Counted from the stretch's first letter, positions 52,979 through 62,395 are shown. The stretch: 64,000 nt of DNA from an uncultured Muribaculaceae bacterium (GCA_934555895.1 CAKTFH010000010.1:1-64000); one strand, 5' to 3'. Numbers and translations: made by a program. The notes: generated by a model from the sequence alone, not told the origin.

Positions 52979-54427
52979 TTACTGCCGCATGCTCACATCG
53001 AGGGTCTCGAGGTCGAAACCGCCTCCGAGAGCCTCATAAAGCTGAATGAGCGATGACAGGGCGCGTCCCTGGGCACTGATGAGGTTCTGCTCGGCATTCA
53101 AGGTGTTGATTTGTGCGTTCACCACATTTATCATTGGCGACAATGAGTTCTTATAACGGTCGATGGCCAGACGCAAAGCCTCATTACCGGCATCGAGCAC
53201 CCGCTCCATCTCATTTTTATAGACTATGGCGAAATGATACGATGTGAGGGCATTATCGGTCTCTTCGTATGCCGTGGCCACGGTGAGGTTATAGTTGTCT
53301 ATTCCGGCCTGGAACTGCTCACGTGCCGAAGCGAGGGCATATTTTCGCTCGAGCCCCGAGAACAGGGTCCACGACAGTGTGGGCGCCACACTGTAAGTGA
53401 ACGAGTTGTGGCTGAACAGATTGCCTATATTGTGGGCAGATGTGCCTATAGTGCCCTCTAGCACAAGAGTGGGCAGAAAAACTTTCTTTGCCACACCCAC
53501 CTGCGCCGCATACTCCGCCAGCTCGAGCTCGGCCCGGGCAATGTCGGGGCGGCGGCGCAGTATGTCGGCGGGCACACCCGCACTCACCATCTGCATGCAT
53601 TCAGGTACCGGACCGGGGGTCTGAAGAGCAACCGACATGCTTTCTGAAAGCGTGCCTGTGAGCACCTGCAGGGCGTTGATGGCGGCGCGAATCTGATATT
53701 CGAACTGCGGCAGCGTGGCCAGAGTGCCATAATAGGTTTCCTCGGCCTGCGCCACATCGAGCTTCGATGCGAGGTCGGCCTCATAGCGAGCACGGGCTAT
53801 GTTGACGGTCTTGAGCTGCGACTCAATATGCTTCTTCGCTACATCCATCTGGGCCTGCATCACACGCAGATTCACATAAGTGGAGGCTATCTGGGCGCAG
53901 AGGCTCACCATGGCGCCGGCATATTCGGCACGCGATGCATTGTAGGCTGCCTTCCGGGCCTTAACCCCGGAGGCTATGCGCCCGAAGATGTCGATTTCCC
54001 ATCGGGCGCTCAGCCCTGCGTTGAAACCGCTCGTAACCGTGGCAGGCATGGCCGTAGAAGTAAGCTCGCCGCTCTGGCGGTCCTTGCTCCAGCCAGCAGT
54101 GAGCCCGACGGAGGGCATCCATCCGGCACGGGCCTGCATCATGGTGTTGCGTGCCATCTCGGTGCGCCGCATGGCCATAGCCAGATTATGGTTATAGTCA
54201 ATGCCGAGCATCACGAGCGAATCGAGGGTGGCATCGCCGAACGAGCGCCACCATCCCTCGGTGCCGGAAGGCACATCCTGCTGGTGTTCCGGCATGTAGG
54301 TCCACCGCTCCGGCAGACTGTCTGTCAGATGGCCGCGCAGGTCGCGTTCGGTGATGCCGCTGTCGGCATATACCGCCGGGCATATGCCGCACAACCCTAT
54401 TATAGCATAAACAAATCGTTGAAACAT
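52979..54427 (-). CDS. RND outer-membrane efflux channel (OprM/NodT type)
   Basis: 482 residues with a signal peptide (ending about residue 22). Two repeated TolC-family halves, for example VDIFGRIASGVKARKAAYNA and ADILRRRPDIARAELELAEYAAQVG, identify an OprM-like trimeric channel. It lacks the lipobox cysteine of classical OprM. It is the first gene of the operon, an order seen in some Bacteroidota rather than the usual adaptor-pump-channel. A weak -7-like element (AATCTTTG, minus, 54477-54470) lies 42 bp upstream. Confidence 0.93.
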   Translation of the reverse strand: MFQRFVYAIIGLCGICPAVYADSGITERDLRGHLTDSLPERWTYMPEHQQDVPSGTEGWWRSFGDATLDSLVMLGIDYNHNLAMAMRRTEMARNTMMQARAGWMPSVGLTAGWSKDRQSGELTSTAMPATVTSGFNAGLSARWEIDIFGRIASGVKARKAAYNASRAEYAGAMVSLCAQIASTYVNLRVMQAQMDVAKKHIESQLKTVNIARARYEADLASKLDVAQAEETYYGTLATLPQFEYQIRAAINALQVLTGTLSESMSVALQTPGPVPECMQMVSAGVPADILRRRPDIARAELELAEYAAQVGVAKKVFLPTLVLEGTIGTSAHNIGNLFSHNSFTYSVAPTLSWTLFSGLERKYALASAREQFQAGIDNYNLTVATAYEETDNALTSYHFAIVYKNEMERVLDAGNEALRLAIDRYKNSLSPMINVVNAQINTLNAEQNLISAQGRALSSLIQLYEALGGGFDLETLDVSMRQ

Positions 54428-54627
54428 AACTTCTTATTCCCTTAAAAGCGTTTACGAGCAACACCGTGGCAAAGATTTATATCCGGCCCGGTATCACAAT
54501 TTAAAACAATCGCGCCTCAAAATTGGTTTTCCCCTCCTTCCCTCCCCTACCCTCCGTCAACAGCTTCCCGAACATTCCACTGACCTCGACATTTTTTCAT
54601 AAAATAATGACCGTAGATCGATTTAGC

Positions 54628-54658
54628 TTGCAGGGAATGAAAAGTATAGCTACTTTTG
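54628..54658 (+). promoter_or_regulatory. Promoter of the glycosidase-like gene
   Basis: TTG (54628-54630), 20 bp, then TACTTTTG (54651-54658): a full Bacteroidota promoter 17 bp before the chosen ATG, which excludes the upstream in-frame ATGs. Confidence 0.7.
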
Positions 54659-54675
54659 CCGAAAACCTTATTGCC

Positions 54676-55893
54676 ATGAAAAAATTTATCACATTGATTG
54701 CCGCGGGTGTGCTGGCCATAGCCACCGCCTCTTCCAAAGGTTATGAAAATCCGACAGGGAAGGAGTTCCCCATCCTGGGATGGTATTCCATACAGCACGG
54801 AGGCGTCACGCCGGAGCGCTTCAAGGAGATGCGCGAATGCGGTTTCAACATTTCATTTTCTACCTACCCGACTAAAGAGGATATGGCCGCTGTGCTCGAT
54901 GCGGCTAAAGGGAGCGGTGTGAAAGTAATGGTAAGCACCTATGACCTCCCTGACAACACTACCGAAGTGGTCAACTACCTAAAACATTACAACAATATCG
55001 CCGGATGGTTTCTGCGCGACGAGCCAACCGCACACAGTTTTGCCGACCTGCGCGCTTTCCGCGACCGGGTGGAGGCGGCCGACTCGTCGAGAATGACATA
55101 TCTCAACCTTTTTCCCTACTGGGTAGACGCCAATGCTCTTGGCACCGACAGTTATGAGGAATATGTGCAGCGTTTCTCCGATGAAGTAGACCTTCCATAT
55201 ATATCCTACGACTGCTATCCGGTGGTGAAATGGGACGGCCGTGTGCAACTGCGCCCGGGTTATTATGAGAATCTTGAAATCATACGCAACGTGGCCCGCA
55301 GCAAAAACAAGCCCTTCTGGGCATTCACACTTAGCACCTCCCACGGCGACTATCCTGTGCCCACACGCGAGCATCTGCGCATACAGGCCTTCAGCGACCT
55401 GGCCTACGGCGCCCAGTGCATACAATATTTTACCTATTACACTCCCGTGAACACCGGCGAGCCGTGGACCTACCACGACGGCCCCATCAACGCCATGCGC
55501 AACCGAGCGCCGGTCTACGACCTCGTGAAAGAGCAGAACCGCGAGATTCAGAATCTGTCGAAAGTGTTTCTCGGAGCAGAAGCTGTGGATGTATGGCACA
55601 CCGGGCAGATTCCACGCGGTACCACAGTTCTGCCTGCAGATGCCCTGCCGAAGCCTTTCACTTCGATTGAGGCTGACGGCCAAGGTGTGTTGGTATCGCA
55701 TCTGGTGAACGGTAAGAAGGAATATCTGATGATTCTCAACCGCGACATCGACAACGCGCAGACCGTGACCATGGAGCGCTCCTCCGACACATACCGCATC
55801 ACACCCGACGGCAAGCAGCACAAAACGACACCTGACGAAGGCCGCTCGGTAAAAGTGGCTCCGGCAGATTATCTGCTTTATCGTATAAAATAG
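54676..55893 (+). CDS. Secreted TIM-barrel glycosidase-like protein
   Basis: 405 residues starting MKKFITLIAAGVLAIATASS, a signal peptide. The core looks like an (alpha/beta)8 glycoside hydrolase: FPILGWYSIQHGGVTPERFKEM, GVKVMVSTYDL, the WFLRDEPTA segment with a likely acid/base glutamate, YISYDCYPVVKW, and FWAFTLS. A small C-terminal beta domain follows (GVLVSHLVNGKKEYLMILNRD). It resembles proteins annotated as beta-galactosidase-like (GH42-type) in Bacteroidales, but no family was fixed with confidence. It converges with focA at a 16-bp gap. Confidence 0.65.
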   Translation: MKKFITLIAAGVLAIATASSKGYENPTGKEFPILGWYSIQHGGVTPERFKEMRECGFNISFSTYPTKEDMAAVLDAAKGSGVKVMVSTYDLPDNTTEVVNYLKHYNNIAGWFLRDEPTAHSFADLRAFRDRVEAADSSRMTYLNLFPYWVDANALGTDSYEEYVQRFSDEVDLPYISYDCYPVVKWDGRVQLRPGYYENLEIIRNVARSKNKPFWAFTLSTSHGDYPVPTREHLRIQAFSDLAYGAQCIQYFTYYTPVNTGEPWTYHDGPINAMRNRAPVYDLVKEQNREIQNLSKVFLGAEAVDVWHTGQIPRGTTVLPADALPKPFTSIEADGQGVLVSHLVNGKKEYLMILNRDIDNAQTVTMERSSDTYRITPDGKQHKTTPDEGRSVKVAPADYLLYRIK

Positions 55894-55909
55894 TCGGAAT
55901 GTGGCCGCG

Positions 55910-56698
55910 TCAGGCGCGCGGCTTGTGAAGACGGTTGAAGAGGGTGCCCACCATGAGGGCTCCTCCCACAATGTTGCCCAATGTGACGGGGATAAGGTTG
56001 TTGAACAGCGCTCCTACAGTCACATCAGCGCCCTGAAGCATGCCGGCTGGGATGAAAAACATATTGGCGATACTGTGCTCGTAGCCCAGCACCACGAAAG
56101 CGCCAACGGGAATCCAGCAGGCGAGAAACTTTGCAGGCAGACTGTCGACCATCAGGCAGAGCCATACCGCGAGGCACACACACCAGTTGGCGGCGATGCC
56201 CTTGGTGAACGCCACTCCCCACGGAAGTGACGCCTTCGACTCCGCAATGCCGACAATCGCACTGCGGTAAGGCTCGGCCGCAGTAAGACCGCTCATATAT
56301 ACAAAAAGGTATGTGAATGCCAGCGCTCCTACGAAGTTGAAGGTCCACACCAACGCCCAGTGGCGCAACACAGCAGTGAATCCGTAGCTGCCGCTGTAGC
56401 ATCCCGGCATGAGCACTGCATTGTTACCGGTGAAAAGCTCGCCCCCGAAAAGCACTATCAGGAAGAGGCCTACGGGGAACATGAGTCCGCTCAGCAGTTT
56501 CTGCAGGCCGGGATTGGCAGCCGTGATTTCAGGGAAGCCGAAGCCCACCGTCACCGACAATATGCCGCCGAGCGAGATAAATGCCCCTGCCATGATGCTT
56601 AGCACTGCCAGACGCGCTACAGAAGTCGATGTTTTGGCGCGCCCTATCTTGTTGACCAGTTCTATAAGTTGTGGATGCGATACAATTGCCATTTGCAA
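55910..56698 (-). CDS. Formate/nitrite-family transporter (FocA/NirC type)
   Basis: A pentameric inner-membrane channel for small anions. The 262 residues have six hydrophobic helices and family motifs: SIMAGAFISLGG, FGGELFTGNNAVLMPG, the GIAANWCVCLAVWLCL half-helix pair and FVVLGYEHSIANMFFIPAGM. Formate, nitrite, acetate or hydrosulfide are all possible substrates. It lies 50 bp downstream of buk, suggesting a link to fermentation acids. Confidence 0.93.
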   Translation of the reverse strand: MQMAIVSHPQLIELVNKIGRAKTSTSVARLAVLSIMAGAFISLGGILSVTVGFGFPEITAANPGLQKLLSGLMFPVGLFLIVLFGGELFTGNNAVLMPGCYSGSYGFTAVLRHWALVWTFNFVGALAFTYLFVYMSGLTAAEPYRSAIVGIAESKASLPWGVAFTKGIAANWCVCLAVWLCLMVDSLPAKFLACWIPVGAFVVLGYEHSIANMFFIPAGMLQGADVTVGALFNNLIPVTLGNIVGGALMVGTLFNRLHKPRA

Positions 56699-56748
56699 TG
56701 GTTATTATTTCAGTCTGTGGTACCCCTCCTCACTGCGGGATGCAAGGC

Positions 56749-57870
56749 TCAGTTGAGCTGCGGTTCAACGCAAGGGAGGGGTTTAGCTTTTTTTTGTGTA
56801 TAAGTCTGCACGGGAATTTCGCCCGACAATGCGCCCAGAGCATTCTGTGCCAGAGCCTCAAGTTCATCCTCGCCGGGATATACATGCACAGGCGCCAGAT
56901 ACTCGATGCGCTCGAGCAGATGGCTGATCACGTAGTCGCTGTAGGCTATGCCGCCGGTGATAAGGATAGCATCGACCTTTCCGCAGAACACCGCGCCGAG
57001 AGCGGCGATGCTCTTGGCTATCTGATATATCATGGCGTCGAGCACAAGGCGGGCATAATCATCGCCACGCTCTATGCGCTCAAGCACCTCGGGGATATGC
57101 GTGGTGCCCAGATGCGCCGCCAGACCGGCCTTGCCGCTGATGCGCTTCTTGAGCTCGTCTTTCGAATAACGACCCGAGTAGCAGAGGTCGATGAGCGGAC
57201 CTGAAGGAAGTGTGCCGGCACGCTCGGGCGAGAAGGGACCTTCGCCGTCGAAAGCGTTGTTCACATCCACCACTCGACCTTGCTTGTGAGCGCCCACCGA
57301 AATTCCGCCGCCAAGATGGCACACGATGAGGTTGGCGTCCTCGTAGCGGAGATGCTTGCCGGTGAGCTCGCTCTGCTCGTGCAGATAGCGGCGCGCTATG
57401 GCACGCTGGTTGAGCGCATGCCAGGTGGTGGTGCGCGGCATCAGGGGCGAGCCGGTGACACGTGCCACCTCGTCAAGCTCGTCGACCACTCCGGGGTCGG
57501 CAATGAACGCCTTGCAACCAATCTCGTCAGCAAGCTCGCGGGCTATGAGACAGCCCAGATTACAGGCATGACTGCGACGCACTTTATGGATGTCGGCCAC
57601 CATGGCGTCGTTCACCTCATACACCCCTCCGGGGATAGGCCTGAGCAGACCGCCACGCCCTATCACGGCATCGAACTCGAAGGGTATGCCATTGTCGGCA
57701 AGTGCTTTTATAATCAGACCTTTCCTATATTCAAACTGATCGATTACCTTTGGAAACGGCTCAAGGTCCTCCACACTGTGTCGTATGGTGAGAGTGAGCT
57801 TCGGGGTACTGTCCTCAAAGACGGCCATCTTTGTGGATGTGGAACCGGGGTTTACGGCAAGTATTTTCAT
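56749..57870 (-). CDS. buk: Butyrate kinase (acyl-phosphate kinase)
   Basis: It makes ATP from butyryl phosphate (or related branched or short acyl phosphates) and ADP. The 373-residue protein has the acetate/propionate-kinase-like opening MKILAVNPGSTSTKMAVFE, then IVCHLGGGISVGAHKQGRVVDVNNA and the ALGAVFCGKVDAILITGGIAYSD block typical of butyrate kinases. Length and partner gene (ptb, 44 bp upstream) support the call. The true acyl group is not visible from sequence; isobutyrate or isovalerate is possible. Confidence 0.93.
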   Translation of the reverse strand: MKILAVNPGSTSTKMAVFEDSTPKLTLTIRHSVEDLEPFPKVIDQFEYRKGLIIKALADNGIPFEFDAVIGRGGLLRPIPGGVYEVNDAMVADIHKVRRSHACNLGCLIARELADEIGCKAFIADPGVVDELDEVARVTGSPLMPRTTTWHALNQRAIARRYLHEQSELTGKHLRYEDANLIVCHLGGGISVGAHKQGRVVDVNNAFDGEGPFSPERAGTLPSGPLIDLCYSGRYSKDELKKRISGKAGLAAHLGTTHIPEVLERIERGDDYARLVLDAMIYQIAKSIAALGAVFCGKVDAILITGGIAYSDYVISHLLERIEYLAPVHVYPGEDELEALAQNALGALSGEIPVQTYTQKKAKPLPCVEPQLN

Positions 57871-57914
57871 AGGAAGTTTTTCTGAATAATTGGTTAATCA
57901 CCGACGCAGGGCGG

Positions 57915-58823
57915 TCAATTAGCGCTGACGCAGGCAAGCGCCATGCTCGAGAGTTTCGATGCGGCCGAGTCGCTGCGGCTTGAGAGCACCACGGGACAGA
58001 TGGCTCCCTGGAGCACTCCCGCGATGTCAGCGCCACCGAAAAGACTGATGGTCTTGTAGAACGTGTTCGCCGACTCGATGTTGGGGAAGATGAGCAGGTC
58101 GGCATCGCCACACACGGGCGAAGTGATACCCTTCACTTCGGCACTATGCCGGTTGCACGCGGCTTTCACATCCATCGGGCCACCCATTTCAACCTGGCCG
58201 AACTCTCCCCCGGACGCCATCTTCTCAAGCTCGATGCACATCACCGAATTGGGAAATTTCTCATTGACCTTCTCCGTGAAATGGATAAGAGCCACCTTCG
58301 GACACTCGATACCGAAACGGCGTATGGTGTCGAGATCGTAGCGAATCATAGCTGTCTTCTGCTCCAGAGTGGGGCATGGAATTACGGCCACATCGCTGAA
58401 AAACAACAGTTTGTGATAGCCGGACAGCTGCGCCACCGACAGATGGGTGAGCACGGCCCCCTTAGGCAGCAAGCCATGCTCCTTGTTGAGTATCGCCCGC
58501 AGATAATTGTCGGTGTTGATGAGACCCTTCATGAGTATCTGAGCCTCTCCACGGCGCACAGCCTCCACGCAGACATATGCAGCCTCGTCGGGGGTGTCAG
58601 CCTCGCGTGTTATCACCGCATCGTTGTCGATAATCTCCATCGGCAGCGATGCCAGAGCCTCGGCGCTGCTCACAAGCAGAAAGTCGGCCATACCGAACTT
58701 TAAGGCTTCGAGGATAGCGTGACGCGTGCACTCGTCGTCGGGACACACCACCGCGATGCGGCAACGACGCTTCTGCGCGCCAAGATGCTCATAAATCTCT
58801 TGAAATGAATGAATCTCGCTCAT
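57915..58823 (-). CDS. ptb: Phosphate butyryltransferase
   Basis: It exchanges the CoA of butyryl-CoA (or a related acyl-CoA) for phosphate, feeding buk. The 302-residue product starts MSEIHSFQEIYEHLGAQKRR and belongs to the phosphate acetyl/butyryltransferase family (AVVCPDDECTRHAILEALKFGMADFLLV, ILMKGLINTDNYLRAILNKEHGL, NVGDVLIFPNIESANTFYK-type end). A further-upstream in-frame ATG (58895) lies before the -7-like element at 58864-58871, so 58823 is chosen. Confidence 0.93.
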   Translation of the reverse strand: MSEIHSFQEIYEHLGAQKRRCRIAVVCPDDECTRHAILEALKFGMADFLLVSSAEALASLPMEIIDNDAVITREADTPDEAAYVCVEAVRRGEAQILMKGLINTDNYLRAILNKEHGLLPKGAVLTHLSVAQLSGYHKLLFFSDVAVIPCPTLEQKTAMIRYDLDTIRRFGIECPKVALIHFTEKVNEKFPNSVMCIELEKMASGGEFGQVEMGGPMDVKAACNRHSAEVKGITSPVCGDADLLIFPNIESANTFYKTISLFGGADIAGVLQGAICPVVLSSRSDSAASKLSSMALACVSAN

Positions 58824-59301
58824 ATCGACAGTATCTGTTTTGCTCAGAATCCCTTGTTTTGTGCAAATATCCGAAAAATTTCTCATACTGCACAATTTTC
58901 AAGCACTTTTTTAAGCACAAAATCAGCACAATTAATCGATTATTATTAATAGATTAAAAGTCTTTGGCAATAAGCCGCTTCATCAGACGGCCGATAGAGT
59001 GCCCGCTTTCTTGCGATTTTTAAACCGAAAACGCAAAAGCGGTTGCACAAACTCAATTTAAATGTGCATTTTCGCACACACCCGCAGACAAAGTGAAAGG
59101 AACCAACCGATGGCTCCTTCCACAGGGAATATTAAATCAGATGAAGAGAATTAATCGGAATAATATCCGGCTTCCCCCGGTGCTAACAAATTAAATCAAC
59201 CATTCTTTTTACTAATTCTAAATATCCAATCTTATTCTGAGTCTATAATACCAGTCCGATAAACCCGGGGGATTAAATAAAAAATAACACTTTGTACATC
59301 G

Positions 59302-59333
59302 CAAATGTATGTACTATATTTCAAACCTCCAAA
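59302..59333 (-). promoter_or_regulatory. Minus-strand promoter in the ptb upstream gap
   Basis: TTTG, exactly 20 bp, TACATTTG on the minus strand, among the best promoter matches in the window. It lies about 480 bp before the ptb ATG and points towards it, so it gives either a long ptb leader or a separate RNA. Confidence 0.55.
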
Positions 59334-59673
59334 TATTTTTCAATTAATTTTTAAAATATTTTATCAATATAGTGTTACAGCCCACGTACGCACGATTGGA
59401 TGCATACTAAATTAAGTTAATCGCTTAAATTTTATTCGAATTAAACATTCCTTAACTTTATGCTCAAAATACAAATTTTAATACTTATTATATAATAGCT
59501 TCCGCCAATTTCAATTAACATTACTTCACATCAAGCCCCTCCATACCGAAAAAGTTTAGCAGTTCGCAACTTCCGAATCAAATTTTATCGAATGAGATTA
59601 GCCATCTCTTTTCACCGGGGGAAAATACATGTATTAAAACCGGATACCTATCAGAATGAATTATTATTTTGCG

Positions 59674-59681
59674 TAATTTTG
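59674..59681 (+). promoter_or_regulatory. -7 element TAATTTTG of the ABC transporter operon
   Basis: It matches TAnnTTTG 97 bp before the ATG at 59779. A near-copy (ATTATTTTGCG) directly precedes it. No clear TTG at -33. Confidence 0.55.
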
Positions 59682-59778
59682 CGCCGGAGTTGCAACTATC
59701 AGCACACAAAGCACGACAAATATTACAACACGACTTCATAAGCAACCCATAAAGTTCGCAACAAAATCAATATATAAA

Positions 59779-60750
59779 ATGAATATAATCGAAGCCCGCG
59801 ACATCACCAAGCGGTTCACAAACCACACGGCGCTCGACCATGTGAGCGTGAGCATTCCCGAAGGCTCCATCTACGGCCTGCTCGGCCCCAACGGCGCCGG
59901 CAAGACAACCCTTATCCGCATCATCAACCACATCACCGCGCCCGACGAAGGCGAGGTGATATTCGACGGTCACCGCCTGTGCGCCGACGATGTGGCTCAC
60001 ATCGGCTATCTGCCTGAAGAGCGCGGCCTCTACAAGAAAATGAAAGTGGGCGACCAGGCCCTGTTTTTCGCCCGCCTGAAGGGCCTCAAAGGCAAGGAAG
60101 CCGAGAAAAACCTCAAGGAGTGGTTCGACCGCTTCGGCATCATGGACTGGTGGGGCCGCAAAGTGGAGGAACTCTCGAAAGGCATGGCGCAGAAAGTGCA
60201 GTTCATCGTCACGGTGCTCCACCGCCCCAAGCTCCTCATCTTCGATGAGCCTTTCTCGGGCTTCGACCCCATCAACGCCGACCTTCTGAAACGTGAGATA
60301 CTGCGATTGCGCGACCAGGGGGCCACAGTGATTTTCTCAACACACAACATGGAGAGCGTAGAAACCCTCTGCAACTATTTTACTCTCATCAACCGCTCGC
60401 ACAACATCCTGTCGGGCAACGTAGAGGAAATACGCACCAGCATGGGCGCCGATCGCTACCGCCTCGACTTCCAGGGCGAGTCCTCGCGCCTGCTTGAGGC
60501 GCTCGGCACATCGGTGCTCCACAGCAAACTCAGCGAACCACGCGACACCCCACAGGGCAAAGTGTTCTCGGCAGAGGTGCAGCTGCAGCCCGGCACACCC
60601 ATGCGCGATTTCATAGCCAAAGCCAATGATACCGTCGACATAGTGACCTTCGACCGCGCACTCCCATCGATGAATGAAATATTCATCCGCACCGTAGAGC
60701 AGGCCAACGCCACCGAAGATGTGCAGCGCGCCCTAAAGGCACAGCAGTGA
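59779..60750 (+). CDS. ABC transporter ATP-binding protein (NatA-like)
   Basis: 323 residues. Walker A GPNGAGKT is at residues 36-43, the signature is LSKGMAQKVQ, Walker B is LLIFDEPFSGFDP, and the switch histidine is in FSTHNMES. The 85-residue C-terminal extension is of the type found in sodium or drug exporters of the NatA/CcmA group. It pairs with the permease 49 bp downstream, probably as an exporter; the substrate is unknown. Confidence 0.92.
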   Translation: MNIIEARDITKRFTNHTALDHVSVSIPEGSIYGLLGPNGAGKTTLIRIINHITAPDEGEVIFDGHRLCADDVAHIGYLPEERGLYKKMKVGDQALFFARLKGLKGKEAEKNLKEWFDRFGIMDWWGRKVEELSKGMAQKVQFIVTVLHRPKLLIFDEPFSGFDPINADLLKREILRLRDQGATVIFSTHNMESVETLCNYFTLINRSHNILSGNVEEIRTSMGADRYRLDFQGESSRLLEALGTSVLHSKLSEPRDTPQGKVFSAEVQLQPGTPMRDFIAKANDTVDIVTFDRALPSMNEIFIRTVEQANATEDVQRALKAQQ

Positions 60751-60799
60751 TACAGCACCATACAGTTTTCACACCAATCACTCACACATTATAAAGAAT

Positions 60800-62122
60800 A
60801 TGCACAACAATATAGGCATCATAATAAGGCGCGAATTTGCCGAGCGCGTTGCAAAAAAAAGTTTCATAATCACCACACTGCTCACTCCGGTGCTCATGCT
60901 CCTGCTGATGGTGGCCCCGGCCGCCATCATGGCATTCTCCACCCCATCGCAAAAGCACCTCGCCGTAGTCGACGAAAGCGGAATGATGTTCGGACCCATA
61001 CAGAAAGGCACCTCCGATATCGAATTTCTCGATGTGACACGCTATAACGCTCCGGTCGACTCAGCCATTGCCAACGATACATACGACGGAGTGCTCTACA
61101 TCGGGCCTGATGTGATCGAGAATCCACGCAACGCCACCCTATACCTCCACGACGCCGGAGGTATTGAAATTGAAGGCACTCTCAACAGCATCATCTCAAA
61201 AACCATAGAGGATGGCCGCCTGAAAGCCTACAATATCGAGAATCTTCAGGAAATACTCGACGAGGTACAGGTGGATGTGCATCTCTCGACCGTGCGAATC
61301 GACGAAAGCGGCGAGGAGGAAAGCACATCATCGGTGCTGTCGATGGGCATAGGCATGGCCATGACATTCATCCTCTACATGTTCCTGCTCATCTACGGCC
61401 AGATGGTGATGACCTCCATCATCGAGGAGAAAAACAACCGCGTGCTCGAGCTGGTGGTGTCGTCGGTGCGTCCGCTCGACCTCATGCTCGGCAAGATTCT
61501 CGGCGTAGGCCTCGTGGCGGTGGTGCAGGTTGTTATCTGGGGAGTGCTGCTATGCGTGATGTCGGCGCTGCTTGTCCCGGCCATCATGCCTGAGTCGCTT
61601 GCCGAACAGATATCCATGATGAATGCCGGCACGCTCGACCTGACAGCCTCGGCCGACGACATCGAAATGCTTCAGGCACTCGACGCACTCACCTCGGTAA
61701 GCTACATCGCCACCATCTTCGGGTACATGCTGCTGTTCCTCGTGGGTGGATTCCTGCTGTACGCATCTATTTTTGCCGCCATAGGTTCGGCCGTAGACAA
61801 TGTGCAGGACGCATCGCAGCTACAGACTTTCGCCATACTTCCCATCATTGTGGCCCTCATCTTCGCCATGAGCGTGGCGGCCGACCCCAACAGCACGGCG
61901 GCCGTGTGGCTCTCCATGATACCGCTTACCTCCCCAATGGTGATGCTGGCCCGCATACCGTTCGGCATTCCGGCATGGGAAATCTGGGTTTCGGTGTTGC
62001 TTCTTTACCTCTCGTTCGTGTTTATGGCATGGATTGCGGCCAAGATTTACCGGGTAGGCATATTCATGTACGGGAAAAAACCATCAGTGAAAGACCTCGT
62101 GCGCTGGGCGCGATACAAATAA
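60800..62122 (+). CDS. ABC-2 type permease (NatB-like)
   Basis: 440 residues. One N-terminal membrane helix (KSFIITTLLTPVLMLLLMVAP) is followed by a large extracytoplasmic domain (about residues 55-190), then five or six helices beginning near GMAMTFILYMFLLIYGQMVMTSIIEEKNNRVLELVVSS, the typical ABC-2/NatB motif. It forms the membrane part of the exporter with the preceding gene. Confidence 0.9.
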   Translation: MHNNIGIIIRREFAERVAKKSFIITTLLTPVLMLLLMVAPAAIMAFSTPSQKHLAVVDESGMMFGPIQKGTSDIEFLDVTRYNAPVDSAIANDTYDGVLYIGPDVIENPRNATLYLHDAGGIEIEGTLNSIISKTIEDGRLKAYNIENLQEILDEVQVDVHLSTVRIDESGEEESTSSVLSMGIGMAMTFILYMFLLIYGQMVMTSIIEEKNNRVLELVVSSVRPLDLMLGKILGVGLVAVVQVVIWGVLLCVMSALLVPAIMPESLAEQISMMNAGTLDLTASADDIEMLQALDALTSVSYIATIFGYMLLFLVGGFLLYASIFAAIGSAVDNVQDASQLQTFAILPIIVALIFAMSVAADPNSTAAVWLSMIPLTSPMVMLARIPFGIPAWEIWVSVLLLYLSFVFMAWIAAKIYRVGIFMYGKKPSVKDLVRWARYK

Positions 62123-62195
62123 GATCATGCCGGCGAACTGATACAACGCCACTTCAAACCTCCCGCTTTGACATGCGGGAAGCCACATAGCTTTC

Positions 62196-62262
62196 AAAAT
62201 GCCACGTTCGGGGCGAGAAAAGCGGTCATTCCGCTCTTTATCTGCCCCGAACGTGGCATTTT
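62196..62262 (+). terminator. 19-bp inverted repeat with long structured loop, terminator
   Basis: The arms 62196-62214 and 62244-62262 are perfect complements. The 29-nt loop contains its own AGCGG/CCGCT hairpin (62221-62235). A T run follows on the plus strand. It ends the ABC operon, 73 bp after its stop, and is unusually long for a terminator. Confidence 0.7.
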
Positions 62263-62343
62263 TGGCATCGTAGTGCTTACAATATGCTGTTAAACATAAA
62301 ATTTTTCCTTACACATTCTGCACCATATTCCATTTTTATTCTT

Positions 62344-62351
62344 TATTTTTG
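62344..62351 (+). promoter_or_regulatory. -7 element TATTTTTG of gdhA
   Basis: It matches TAnnTTTG 44 bp before the ATG at 62396. Confidence 0.6.
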
Positions 62352-62395
62352 CCTTCGACAAAACCGTCAACCAAACTACATACCAATATACGACT

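Larger units (their letters stand above)
58824..59778. other. 955-bp AT-rich intergenic region with candidate structured RNA
   Basis: No credible protein gene. On the minus strand there is a full promoter (TTTG 59333-59330, 20 bp, TACATTTG 59309-59302). Its predicted transcript contains a long-range 7-bp stem (59271-59265 with 59180-59174) and a hairpin at 59119-59097 followed by a T-rich stretch. A second minus-strand -7-like element (GATATTTG, 58871-58864) lies nearer ptb. The plus-strand -7 element TAATTTTG (59674-59681) serves the ABC transporter. No IS end or attachment site was recognised. Confidence 0.45.

Noticed and set aside
58944..58973. Tiny frame MKRLIAKDF on the minus strand in the ptb upstream gap
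   Set aside because: Nine codons only, no evidence of translation.
58824..59778. Replication origin in the AT-rich gap
   Set aside because: No cluster of TTATCCACA-type DnaA boxes and no dnaA/dnaN nearby; AT-richness alone is not enough.
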